A DNA stretch of 64,000 nucleotides from Paratinospora sagittata (lineage: Eukaryota; Streptophyta; Magnoliopsida; Ranunculales; Menispermaceae). The stretch is taken from positions 34,734,821-34,798,820 of the forward strand of contig CM069590.1 of the NCBI GenBank assembly GCA_035771175.1, given 5' to 3'. Shown here piece after piece: positions 1 through 10,225 of the stretch. Made by a program: the position numbers and the translations under genes. The notes beneath the pieces are model-generated. The model saw only the letters and a list, made by a program, of their open reading frames with translations, was not told the DNA's origin and searched no databases. Position 1 is the first letter of the stretch. Every line of letters starts with the position of its first letter.

Positions 1-299
1 TTGACAAAAAAGAAGTCCTCAATCTTTCGACAATTTATTTTCATTGGAATCAAGCATATGTATGTCTTATTGATTATAGCATTAATCACTCCAATTGGAT
101 GAAATTACTCTGTAACTATCATAATATCTACTTTCATTGCATCTCGACACTCCTAAAAGATCATAATTGCATAGCCATCTAGACCTATATATAATTAAAA
201 GTTGGTGCTTTTCATCTATTCCTCCTCAACGGGCCTTTCTAACCATTCATTATCTACTTGAGTTTGAGAACTCCAGTCAATGCCTTTATGCCACACCCT

Positions 300-550
300 T
301 CTCCTTTTTGCTTTGCGAATATAGCTCAACACAACTTAACAAAGCCCTTTTCAAACTACACGAGGTCAGCTACATGAATCCACTTCTTCCTCTTTGCTCT
401 ATCAAGGTTTAAGTCAATATCTGTGTTATAAGTAGTTATATCTTTCTTAGTTATTACTATCCATATTATTTTAGGTCTTCCTTTGCCTTTATCGTTATCG
501 TAAATTGTTAATAGGTCACTCTTCCTAGTTGACACATCTAATGGTCTTTG
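300..550 (-). mobile_element. RTE-clade LINE, 3' terminal coding relic
   Basis: Read on the minus strand from about 548 down to 365, one frame gives RPLDVSTRKSDLL, then GKGRPKIIW, then LDRAKRKKWIHVADLV and a stop. This order (RPLD, RKSD, a G-K/R-GRPK block with W, then LDRA...W-IHVAD) is the C-terminal tail seen after the reverse transcriptase of plant RTE-type non-LTR retrotransposons. No catalytic RT motif remains. The higher-coordinate side abuts an L1-type relic, so the copy is truncated. It lies upstream of the FabZ exon in antisense and was probably an intron or flank insertion. The family call rests on motif order recalled from the family, not on a search. Confidence 0.6.
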
Positions 551-554
551 TTCT

Positions 555-2080
555 TTTTTACTTCGAGAATAGAAAAATAGTCCACAATTTGTTCTTCATT
601 TCTTGATCCTCTTCCACTATGGATCCGTCCGCCTTTTTCAATTTTTAAATTATAGGCTACAACCTTGGCCCTCCCCCTGTTTAAAATATATGGAAAAAGT
701 TTGAATATGGGGCCCCTTCTTTTTCAACTTTGCCTTCTGACTCCATTTTTACTTACTTGGTTTTGATGGCCTCAAGGTTAGTCCTATCTTCCTTCCGCAG
801 TATGTCCAATTACTTAATTTATTTATTTTCCTATTCCCTCTTCTCATGGCCACTAATTTTTTATGCTAGCTCTTTCCTTCCTTCACAATATCTCCAATTG
901 CCTTTGAGTTTAATGTTTTAATGTGATCCTTATTCCTTGACACATTTTAACTTCCTCATGAATTTATATACCTCCCAAGCTTATGCTTGGTTGAATTGCC
1001 ACCTCTCTGATTATTTCAGCTTAAATAATGGAAGCTCCAACCACGTGTTCTCAAATTGAATAGGATGAAGACCCCATCTAGGCTCATGGTAATCTGGGAT
1101 AAGTGAAAAATGATAAGAAATGAATCTCAGGGCCACCTCCTAACGAATAAGGATAAAAGGATCTGTCCAATCCTTAGTCATCATGTACTGATCCAACCCA
1201 CATCATACAAGGAACTCCCTAGAGTTGGACCAGATAAATCTAGCCATTGTTATCAAAACCATGAATCAAATCGGGATTCAGATTGGTGAATCATAAAATT
1301 CACAATACAAATGTGAATCATATATATGTGTATATTAAATGTCCACATAGTTATTAGCGCATGTGTTATTTTAGCTAATTAATGATTCAATTGATTTGCC
1401 TTAATTCAACTATTGATTTACCGATTAGATTTGATTCACTGCCAATTCACTTGCGATTCATAAGTATAGCAATGTAGGAACTTGATTTAAATATATTTTT
1501 GGTAAATTGAATCATGAATTTTGCAATTCATTGATTCAAATTGTGATTCTGATCAATATGAATATAACATGGTCTATGGAGGGTCTCATTGCTCCAGCTT
1601 GTTGATCGGTATATCAAATTTCTTTATCCTCGGTTCAACCTGTTGCTATTTAGCTTCTTCTCCACACATTTGACGATGTTGAAGTTCCTTCCTATGCAAT
1701 GAAATTGCTAACAAAGGCTGCTTAAGGTTACCACCTCATCCACAACACCTTTCTTTGGTTTCCAAGGTTTGGGCCATAAATTGAAGAGAACTACCAACTG
1801 CCTTCATTACCAGAAGCAATTTTGATGAAAACTTCCCGATAATGTTAAGCTAATACCTGCACTGTTGTTGTGTCCCAAGTTACTAGGACACCCTTACACT
1901 ATCCTCAGCGTACCCATGCTTTGAACCTTTCTTGCCATTAACTACCCATCACTCGTCAGTAACCCTGTCTCCAAAAAAGTCACAATGTCTGGATTAACTT
2001 TTCCTAGAACTCCTTTGTTTTGTGTTTATTCGAAGCACTGCAGCCACTTATTTTCCAAGAAAAAATCTTCATTTTGGTTC
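555..2080 (-). mobile_element. L1-type LINE relic: endonuclease and start of RT ORF
   Basis: On the minus strand, in order and with frame changes: MKIFSWKISG near 2075 (N-terminal strand of AP endonuclease), GVLVTWDTTTVQVL near 1880, FSSIYGPNLGNQRKVLW near 1790 (IYGP motif), CIGRNFNIV near 1690 (corresponds to the GDFN motif), then after an AT-rich insert ARFIWSNSREF near 1245, TKDWTDPF near 1180, HFSLIPDYH near 1120 and FENTWLELP near 1060. A linker leads to KGGRIHSG and EEQIVDYFSIL near 590. This is the endonuclease-to-RT linker order of plant L1 LINEs. Stops and frameshifts are frequent, the Asp of GDFN is replaced, and the RT core is absent, so it is inactive. Confidence 0.7.
1251..1560. 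repeat. MITE-like AT-rich insert within the L1 relic
   Basis: About 300 bp of AT-rich sequence rich in gaatca/tgattc words separates two endonuclease motifs of the L1 relic that are normally contiguous, so it is a later insertion. The ends are roughly inverted: ccattgttatcaaaaccatg at the left, and the reverse complement of the right end begins ccatgttatattcatattg. No ORF is present. The target duplication is unclear, so neither superfamily nor exact ends can be given. Confidence 0.35.
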
Positions 2081-4227
2081 TGATCAATCCCCTCTGATTG
2101 CACCTTCTTGTGCCAAAAACAATCAGGTGGGTTCCCCTGTTCTTCCCTAATCTGGTCAAAGTCATTTATTCAGCCAAAGAGATGTGAGACTTCGACAATG
2201 GTGGTTTATTCTGTCCCTTTCTTTTCTGTTTGGTCTCCCTCCCCTCTCCTAATGTCTCTTGAAGGTGACAATCCTTTTCCTCAACATTAGGGGTCCTTGA
2301 CAGCAATTGGTGATATCTGACCCTACGGAGGAAAGTTAAGTGTCAATGACATGGAGCCAAGGCAGAATATTTAAGGATAAGAGGAGGTGACATGTTTATG
2401 GGTAAGATTACTCATTGGATTGTAACTGTACTGTCTTTCACCTCAAAACTCATTTGGTTCTGCCCCTTTACGGAAACATCTTTATTAATGCTGACCGCTG
2501 CTTTTGAGGCATCATAGTAGCATAGGTTCTACTTTGGCTGTCAATACAAAGATGAGATCACTGGATATGCATCGCCAACATATTGCTGACCTGGATGCTA
2601 TGCAGCTGACAATTCACCATTGTGAGGGTGCAATGTACCTGGCTCATTTCCACATCATCATCCCTGATCTGAGAGCCTTGCCATCAGAAAATCTGACAGT
2701 TGGCTTCCTCTGTCCTCCCCCACCCATTCTGATCTCCCTTCAACTTTCTTCTCTAGGTTGCCACATCATTGCACCATATTGTTCATTACCGGTACAATGT
2801 TGTCTATATCTTACATTAGTAAACCATTTCAGCTAATTTTCTGTCATATCATCAATTGGTTTTATTGGTAGGGTTTTGGGAATATATTTTTTCAGTTTGT
2901 CCATCTAAATTTTGCTGCTTATCTAACTTACCATTCTCATATCAGCTATTTCTCATTCTTGTTCTACTTATGCAAATATGAAACAATATACGCTATAGGT
3001 CCTTCACTTTGTTATGTCTAATAAACTCATCAGTAACTAGCATAACTGAATAAGGATTGGATCGACCGTCTTTGTAAGCATACTGTGATCATAAACTGGT
3101 GTCTGCTATTTAATGATCTTACCACTAGTTAGCCGTTTACTCTGCACATCCTCATCTGTGAGTATTGCACAGAATCAAAACAAGCATCTTGGAAGGTTTT
3201 GATGAAGTTCTTATACTCTAAAATTGGATAATGTTGTTACTGTGGCCAAAATCTCTAGCATGTTTTTGCTGGAATTATCTTCTGCACTTTTACTGAATTT
3301 CTGATTGTTGTGTTGCTTCTCATTTGGTTAATTTACTACTCCCACCAATATTTCAGACTTCAATACGCTGCATAGATTGTCATGTGGAGGTTTGCAGAAT
3401 GGAATTCAGGAAAGATCTTTGAAGAGAAGATACACAACATAGAAGAAGACTCAAGTCTTATTCCACTTTTTCTTAAATTGGAATTGTATGATTTGAGCTC
3501 TCCGCTTTAAAATAGTGTTGGCTGCTAACTTTAGCCTCACAACCTTGTTTTTTGAAGTAGTAGCATTTAAAAATTTGATGATCATGGAGCAGAAACTAAT
3601 CTCGTAGTATATGAAAGTTGATTGGACAATCTCTCTCAAATGAGATTGAAAGAATGGATGGCACGTTTCAATCAACTCATTAGACACTGATCTAGAGGTC
3701 CAAAATTCCATGTGATTGGAAATAGGCACTAATCTTTACATGACTTAGGATTTCTGTGTACTCAGCTTGAACTCCTCTTATTCCTTTGTAGGTTAGAATC
3801 AGGGAAAGCTCTTCCTGATTCTGTCAGATTTGGCATGAATTGAATGTGATTTGCAATCTGTTGGGATCAACAAGACAGGCCCTTCCTACTTTGCATCAGT
3901 GCTGGACAGTAGAGTTGATACCGATCCTCTAAATTCAGACATAAATCTCAACATAGCAACCATGCCTTTGTTGCTCGAGTTCAATTTGACCTTAGATTGT
4001 CAAAGTATGCGGCAGAATACAGTGACAAAAACTAGAATCTGATCAGGCACCTAAAATTTAACTGAGACATCTAGACACAGCTGACTGAGAGACACTCAAC
4101 TATTCACTTACTCTATACAGAAAATATGCTGCTTGTATTTTAGCTTCTTGAAACCCTGAGTCCGAATGCAATCCTATAAAGTTAGACCATAATTAGGTTC
4201 TTAACATTCTGTGACTATTGAACCATC
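2081..4227. other. Non-coding stretch, probably intron or flank of FabZ
   Basis: No coding segment with recognisable motifs was found here on either strand. Short ORFs occur but have no family-like motif and no splice context. The upstream exons of FabZ (DNFFPGHF, RPIMPG region) were looked for by eye and not found. Part of 2081-2500 may be the 5' portion of the antisense L1 relic. Confidence 0.4.
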
Positions 4228-4420
4228 CAAGCAATGGTGTGGTGGTAGCTAGGACCACCTGAAAGTCCTTGGTTCAAATCTCACCACCCACCAAATTCAC
4301 TAGGGGCTTCTCCCGCTCGAGCAACTAGGGCCCCAAGGAATTCGGCCGGTGAGGCCTAGACATCCTCGGTTCTCCAAAAGAAAAAAAGAAAGAAAAAAAG
4401 AAAGAAAAAAAGAAAGAAAG
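4228..4420 (+). mobile_element. tRNA-derived SINE with A-rich tail
   Basis: The 5' part resembles a tRNA gene: an A-box-like gtggtggtagctaggacc is followed about 30 nt later by ggttcaaatctc, close to the Pol III B box GGTTCRANNCC. A non-tRNA body follows (ctcccgctcgagcaactagg, ttcggccggtgaggcctag). The unit ends in a purine tail of aaaaaaagaaag repeats at 4381-4420. This architecture is that of a plant SINE. It sits about 105 bp upstream of the FabZ splice acceptor. No clear target duplication was seen. Confidence 0.55.
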
Positions 4421-4526
4421 GATTCTATGGCAATTGCATTTTTCAAGTCGTTATAGCTATTTTGATCAAGTTTTTGAGTAATACTTCTAGTCCTGCAAAG
4501 TACTAATATTTGGTTGTTCAATCCAG

Positions 4527-4778
4527 GCCATGGCTCAAGTTGGAGGGTTGGTGATGTTGCAACCAGAAGTGGGTGGTTCGCGTGACAATTTCTTCTTTGC
4601 AGGAATTGACAAAGTAAGGTTCCGGAAACCAGTGATTGCAGGAGACACATTGGTTATGAGAATGACTCTTGTAAAGCTTCAAAAGCGCTTCGGAATAGCA
4701 AAAATGGAGGGAAAGGCATATGTTGGGGGTGAGGTGGTGTGTGAGGGAGAATTCTTAATGGCTATGGGCAGTGAATGA
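4527..4778 (+). CDS. fabZ: 3-hydroxyacyl-ACP dehydratase (FabZ), C-terminal exon
   Basis: FabZ removes water from 3-hydroxyacyl-ACP to give trans-2-enoyl-ACP in plastid type II fatty acid synthesis; it is nuclear-encoded and imported. The exon opens after a splice acceptor (ttcaatccag|gcc) and reads AMAQVGGLVML, FFFAGIDKVRFRKPVIAGD, LQKRFGIAKMEGKAYV and GGEVVCEGEFLMAMGSE before TGA at 4776-4778. The AMAQVGG helix, carrying the acidic catalytic neighbourhood of the hot-dog fold in upstream residues, and the GDKVRF-like strand are hallmarks of the family. The active-site His (PGHFP motif) belongs to an upstream exon not found in the preceding 4.5 kb. The ATG at 4530 is internal, not the true start. 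The exon is free of stops and frameshifts. It may belong to a live gene with a long LINE-filled intron, or be an isolated fragment. Confidence 0.85.
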   Translation, partial: AMAQVGGLVMLQPEVGGSRDNFFFAGIDKVRFRKPVIAGDTLVMRMTLVKLQKRFGIAKMEGKAYVGGEVVCEGEFLMAMGSE

Positions 4779-5174
4779 TGCTGCCATCGCATCTTTTCTT
4801 GTTTTCATTTGGTGCTCTTCTTCCTTAAGAGCATTTGTTTCTTTTTACCAATTGAGCCAGGCTCTTCTTGACGCACATACTTTGAAATTTGAATGTCTTT
4901 GAAATTTTGAGTCTTGATACTTCCGCTCACAACAATGGAATTAACACATTCCTTGATTGCATTTTTGAACAATCAAGAACTTCTTTTTTTTTTTTTTCTC
5001 TTTATATTAATTTCCATGAGAAGCATGAACCCTTAAAGGTTACTCTAGTGAACTTTTAGAAACCATATCCTCATGGTGCGGCTACTAGGTTCTATGCATA
5101 GACTTTTATCAGATGTCAAAGTGGTGAGAGGTATTTTTTTTCTTTTTTTTAATTTTTTTTTATTTATTATGAGG
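4779..5174. other. 3' flank of FabZ exon
   Basis: T-rich sequence with runs of T and A and no ORF. It would contain the 3' UTR and poly(A) site of the FabZ gene; no canonical AATAAA was noticed. It ends at the 5-bp gtttt preceding the antisense solo LTR. Confidence 0.4.
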
Positions 5175-5960
5175 GTTTTTGTAACACCCCGATTTTCAAG
5201 ACTAATTTATTTTTTGTAAAACAATGAATATTTAAATTTTATATAAAATATCACTGAAAATCGAGATGCTACACGTATCCGTCTATCTTAACCCATAATC
5301 ATTGTATACGTAATAAAATTTGAAACACTATAAATTTAAATATATATATATATATATTTAACCAACTTACTTGTTAAGATAAACGAATACCAATTTATAT
5401 TATTTTCATGCCAAGGACCACATAATTCCACTATACCAATTTCTATAGTGAATTATGAGGGTACTTGCCCTTGTCCATCCATCATGGACACAATATCTTA
5501 ATACCTTCATCAAATAGAATTCAAGTCCAAGGCACATATATTTAAAGTAAATCATGATCCCTTCAATGATCATAAAAAGGTTTTATCAAAATCTCTAATG
5601 TCAATACAATCCTTACTAAATAAAAGTTCACGAAATTAAACAAGTAATTAACTCATTCTCTAATTAAAATATTGTCTAAATTTCCATCCTACCCCTATCA
5701 CTGAACCACGTCACAACTTGCTACTTTATTTTCTAAGTACCTGCATGTGAAAAATAGGGGTAAGCTTGAAGGCCCAGTGGATCATCTAAACAATTCACAA
5801 CATTTTACTATGATACATACATAAGAACGTTACAAACAAGTTTCACACATTAATCGTTGCAACATTAGATTGTTTGAGTCGAGAATTTTATCACGTTCTA
5901 AATCACGTACCTTTAGGAAATCAAACACAGGGTGGCGCTACCTAAAAATTAGAACTCCAT

Positions 5961-6069
5961 TGGCGATATTCATCATGAATAACTGCCCCATAATAACCAT
6001 TGGCGATATTCCTAAGAATAACTGCCCCACAATAATCAATGGCGATATTCCTTAGAATAACTGCCCCAT
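5961..6069. repeat. 40-bp tandem repeat, about 2.8 copies
   Basis: Three consecutive units begin tggcgatattc at 5961, 6001 and 6040 and each carries gaataactgcccca. Unit length is 39-40 bp. In the antisense LTR it lies upstream of the conserved stem-loop, where other Gypsy LTRs here also carry short tandem repeats. Confidence 0.85.
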
Positions 6070-6654
6070 ATGTGTGATTTTTATCTTAATAGTGTTCTTT
6101 AGTGATGTCACACCATAAATACAACATAATCATGCTATTAATTGTATTCACAAACCATATTCAAATTTCACTACACATAGGATCATGTCACAATGTCAAA
6201 TATACTAGTATTAACACATGAACCTTACTATGTCAATATTCCAAGTCATACGTTTCATTATCCAACATTATAATTTATAAATGAGTCTCAAATATCATAT
6301 AAATTTCATGCATCTAATTATCATCTAATTAAAACCATAAGTCATGTTGACACATATCATCATGGCTATTAATCACAGCATGGTATAAATAACATCACGT
6401 ACAATAGGCATGCATAAGCAATATGATGATATTATAGACCTAATTAATTTAACATTCCTATCTATATATCAAAATAAAATATTATGAAGGTCTAGAATCA
6501 TCCCCACCTGAATCGCTAAATTCCAAATGTGTTGAGATTCCTCGACGTTGGGCGTTATCAACCTATCAACGCATAAATCACACGTTAATCAATTGTTTTG
6601 TATTATATTATATTAATATAATGTGCATACATGACTATGTTGTATGATGATGGT

Positions 6655-6975
6655 CACATTATACATATAATATAACCTAGCTAATAAACTTCCACCTGAT
6701 ATACATATAATATGATGATACATATAATATGATGATAGCTTAGCTAATATTATGGTAACTTAGCTAATATTATACCATATCATCATATAATATGATGATA
6801 GCTAGTTAATTTTATACCCTAATATAACTTAGCTAATATTATACATATAATATAATATGATGATAACTTAGCTAATATTAGCTAATATTTTGGTAACTTA
6901 GCTAATATTATAATATGATGATAGCTAGTTAATTTTATACCATAATATAACTTCGCTACTATTATACATATAATA
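6655..6975. repeat. Imperfect AT-rich repeat cluster
   Basis: The words atatgatgatagctagttaa, acttagctaatattat and acatataatat recur in varying order. There is no ORF; the cluster lies inside the antisense solo LTR. Confidence 0.7.
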
Positions 6976-7209
6976 TATGATCTAGATAGGGTTGCTTAAA
7001 AGAAAAGAAGAAGAAATAAAAAAATAAAAAAAATAAAAAATAAAAACACTTGCATTGCAGATTGAATGGCGGAAGGAAGAAACAGGGAAGAGAGAGAAAA
7101 AAAAGGAAAAGAAAAGGGGAAGAAGAGAAGAAGAAGAAGAGAGCGACGTTAACGGCGGTGGTTGCAGAGAAGATAAGACCTTCCGAGAGGCCATGGCTAG
7201 GGTTTGAGG

Positions 7210-7250
7210 TTTCCGACGAGCCGAAACAGAGAGAGAGAGAGAGAGAGATC
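7210..7250. repeat. GA dinucleotide run
   Basis: A gagagaga run within a purine-rich plus strand (pyrimidine-rich on the LTR sense strand), as is common in plant 5' leader DNA. Confidence 0.6.
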
Positions 7251-7390
7251 AGGGTTTTGGGGTTTCTGCTTCTTGTTGGTGCACTCGATCCTTTCATCGC
7301 GGACGATGAGATCGACTGAGTTTTTCCAAGATCGGTTATTACGGAAGGTAAAGATATTGCTTGTTGGTTAAAAGAAGAACGAAAACACAA

Positions 7391-7533
7391 GCATCTCTGT
7401 GCTGAGAATCTGTATTGAAGGCGCCATTAAAGATCAGATGGCGTTCTAAGATGAATGAGAAGATCTTGAAGATCTTAAAGATGAAGATCGAGATTTTGAG
7501 ATCGGTGGCTCAAGCATCTCTGTGCTGAGAATT
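7391..7533. repeat. Duplicated 20-bp segment
   Basis: aagcatctctgtgctgagaa occurs at about 7391 and again at about 7512, suggesting a local duplication of roughly 120 bp in the transcribed part of the antisense LTR. Confidence 0.6.
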
Positions 7534-7833
7534 TGGCGGCAGAGAGAGAGAAGAAGGAGGAAGAGAAATGGTTGTGAAAACAGGGAATAGCTATGGTGTG
7601 AAGAGGAAGAGAGAAGAGAAAAAAAAAACAAGAAGAAGAAGAGAGGTTGCTCACCGTGGGTACTGCTGCGGATTCTTGCCGTCCTTCGCGCTTCAGTCAC
7701 TGGTTCGTGAGAGAAGAACGAAAATAGGGTTAGCTTATGTATGATTGAGATTGATCGAGATAAACTCTAGAGTTAGTTTACTTGGAGATAAAATCAACTT
7801 TGAAGGAGATCTCTTGTGGCGTTGGTACTCGGG

Positions 7834-7915
7834 ATCCTTGCAAATCCAATTGGAGAGTAATTAGGATCACTAAGAATCCTTGCAAATCCAATTGGAGAGT
7901 AATTAGGACTCTTTT
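7834..7915. repeat. 42-bp tandem duplication
   Basis: atccttgcaaatccaattgg followed by agagtaattagga starts at 7834 and again at 7876, a head-to-tail duplication inside the antisense solo LTR. Confidence 0.85.
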
Positions 7916-8711
7916 ATCTGATTTCATCAACGTGGTTCACCTTTTAAGGGTGGCAATTTGGCTGAGGTTCTTGTCTTCACCCAGTCCGTTATTTCAGGGG
8001 ATTACATATGTGTAGGAGTATTTGTTATTCAGCTCAGAATTATATCAATGTACAAGACTTACAACATTTTCATTTATGCGTGCTTCCTGCGATCATGCAA
8101 CTTTGTGCTTGTACACATATTTCATATATTTGTTGTTCTTGTTCTGTTCCTTTTCAGGGCAAAATACCATTCTGTTCTAGAAGTCTACAGGTTAACAATC
8201 CCCGTCCTTAATATTTTGTGAATATTGGATAGGAGATTGTGATATACATGTTAACATATATACTCATACATCTAGATCTATATATGTGATCAATGAGCTT
8301 ACAAATAGCGCATAACAAAATAGTAGTATTTCTAGCCAATTTGTTATGACTATTAATGACTATCGGCATACATGATATTTCAGGGGATTACAGTTTTGAA
8401 TTGAATGGAGGGAAATTTGTTGATATTGCTTTGTTCCCTAAGCCATGATGTGTAGGTCACGTTTGTTTGGTGATGTCTGAGAAAAACTAGACAATTGGTG
8501 CTCAGCTAAATGCATAATAGCTTTTCCATAAATGGCAGATAAAAGTTTTGCTGGAATCGAATATTGAACAGTACCCCATCTAGAAGTCTCCGTTCCTTCC
8601 CTCTTCCTTACTACCAACCCAAAATAACAAAACTAAAAAAAGAAAAAAAAGCCCAATATGCTCAGCTGGATGATTTTGAATTTTTTTTAGAAGGATTTAT
8701 TATAAGAAAAA

Positions 8712-8886
8712 TGTTTTATATACGGTGTCAACGCCATTTTTTGACGCTGACACTTAATTCTTTTAAATATTTTTGAGATGTACATGTATTGCATAATATT
8801 TTCAAATATACGGATATCTTAAAAATATTTAAAAAAATTTGAGTGTTAGCATTAAAAAAAATATTGACATCAAACATATATATAAC
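8712..8886. mobile_element. MITE candidate
   Basis: The left end reads tatatacggtgtcaacgcc then ttttttgacgctgacactt. The reverse complement of the right end reads tatatatgtttgatgtcaat then tttttttaatgctaacactc. The arms align over about 40 bp with roughly 70% identity and enclose AT-rich non-coding DNA, giving a 175-bp element with terminal inverted repeats. TA-rich flanks hide the target duplication. Superfamily not assigned. Confidence 0.4.
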
Positions 8887-9784
8887 ATTAATTAATTAGC
8901 TACGTAGATCACAATTGTCTGTCCAAATAAAAAAGACAATGGATTTGTAAATAGATGGAGGCATTCTATAATATCATAATCATCTACATAATTGCATTGT
9001 TGAGTTTTTGATCTGCTACATGTAATCCTACTACTATAGAATCGAGCTTTTTGGCCTTTCAATGAAGGAAAAAGCTTAAACCATAGACGACTCATTGTAG
9101 AAATTGTTTTGAAAAGGATATGTTTTCTCTAATTCTATGTTTACCATGTGGGATAGCCTTTTTGCTGTCACCTCGTGTCATTGTTCATCATGCTGTCGGC
9201 ACATGGTTTTTTAATGACTCCAAAACCAGGGGTGGTTTTACAGGAGAAGGGGATGAACCTTTTTGAGCATCATCGCTTTGTTTTTTTAATATTATATTCT
9301 ATTTTTTGTTTCCTTTTTTTTTTTTTTTTTGACCTTTATTGCTTTTTGGGCCTCTTTGCTAACTCTGTACATAGTTTGTAACCTCTACTTACAACCACTA
9401 AAAAAAAAAAAGTAATGGTTAATTAATTTTATATAAATATTTTATTTTTTAATTTTTATTTTTTATATCTAATTAAAGTAGAGTTATAGCCTCTACAAGA
9501 ATAAATAAAAAAAAAAAAATTCTAAGTAATCTTGGCTTATAAAGGTGGATTTCAAAGCAGAAATATAGATTAAGTAAAGTTAACAATCACATTCCTTAAA
9601 TTAAAATTTTACTACAATTCAAAGTAGAACTAGAGGTTAATTAAAGTAACAAACAAACCCTTAAAAGGAGTTAGTTTTTACGTGTCTAGCTTTATTAAAT
9701 GACAGTATTTGCCCCATTTGGGAGAATTAAAAGAAAGCGAAGAAGAAACAAAAACCAGTAATGCAAATGGAGAATGTGCAAATA

Positions 9785-9895
9785 ACGAGACTTGAATCCA
9801 AAACCTCTTACAAAATTAAGGTTCTGATATCATATTAGAAACTACTTAACGTAAAACGCTATAGCGGATAGATGGAGGCCCAACAATGCATATTA
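9785..9895 (-). repeat. SINE/tRNA-like degenerate repeat
   Basis: On the minus strand tgatatcagaaccttaattt is followed by ggttttggattcaagtctcg, which contains a B-box-like ggattcaagtctc, and the patch runs into ggcctccatctatcc. This looks like a common tRNA-related plant repeat, but ends and tail are not defined. Confidence 0.3.
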
Positions 9896-10149
9896 AGCTA
9901 TTGCTAACACCTCTTATTCTATGGTCGTAGTTGGTGTTTGTTCTAGCTAAAAATCACACTGTTGAAATGCAGGTGATAAATCAACCGACAATGGATCGTT
10001 AACCTTACTTTTTGTTTGGTCATTGCTAGTGTTTGTTTCTTGATTGCGACTGAAGAGGTGCCTCAACCACAATTGAAAGTGATCTTGGTAGTGGCTGAGG
10101 AGGACCTTTGGTTGCGGCTGGCGGAGGCCCACAACTATGCCCAAAAGAG

Positions 10150-10220
10150 GCCCTCGGTCACGATCGAGGTATGTCCCTCGGTCATGGCCGAGTTATGTCC
10201 CTCAGATGTGGCCGAGGAGA
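10150..10220. repeat. Short tandem repeat (about 24 bp, 3 copies)
   Basis: tatgtccctcggtcatggccgag-like units recur three times (ccctcggtcacgatcgagg, ccctcggtcatggccgag, ccctcagatgtggccgagg) just before the LTR start at 10226. Confidence 0.6.
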
Positions 10221-10225
10221 GGGCC

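Larger units (their letters stand above)
5180..8392 (-). mobile_element. Antisense solo LTR, chromovirus (Tekay-like) type
   Basis: On the minus strand this begins TGTAATCCCCTGAAAT (8392) and ends CGGGGTGTTACA (5180). It is flanked by gtttt on both sides (5175-5179 and 8393-8397), giving TG...CA ends and a 5-bp TSD as left by an LTR integrase. Read in this direction it has a pyrimidine-rich 5'-UTR-like block with aaaccctagcc near 7200-7700, then a tandem repeat, then the stem-loop CCACTGGGC...AGCTTACC and ...TTTTTCACATGCAGG (5728-5782) shared with other Gypsy LTRs in the window. No PBS follows, so it is solo. The TSD lies in a T-rich context and a second copy of the terminal 16-mer exists at 7991-8006, so the right end is less certain than the left. 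Confidence 0.6.
8393..10225. other. Gene-poor spacer between LTRs
   Basis: No coding region could be supported. It contains a MITE-like insert (about 8712-8886), homopolymer A and T runs near 9310-9520, a SINE-like antisense patch (about 9785-9895) and a GC-richer segment at 10016-10225 with a short tandem repeat. Confidence 0.5.

Noticed and set aside
2260..2290. GDNPFPQH resembling the FabZ active-site region DNFFPGHF
   Set aside because: The similarity stops after eight residues, is followed by a stop, lacks splice signals, and the RPIMPG continuation is absent.
4300..4650. 116-codon antisense ORF over the SINE and FabZ exon
   Set aside because: It overlaps SINE tail repeats and the real FabZ exon on the opposite strand; composition follows the repeat.
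7050..7700. Several ORFs on both strands in a purine/pyrimidine-rich segment
   Set aside because: They are low-complexity Arg/Lys/Glu or Ser/Leu/Phe-rich readings of a leader-like LTR region with no domain.
8564..8776. 70-codon ORF near the MITE candidate
   Set aside because: Lys-rich from A runs, with no motif, and it overlaps the inverted-repeat element.
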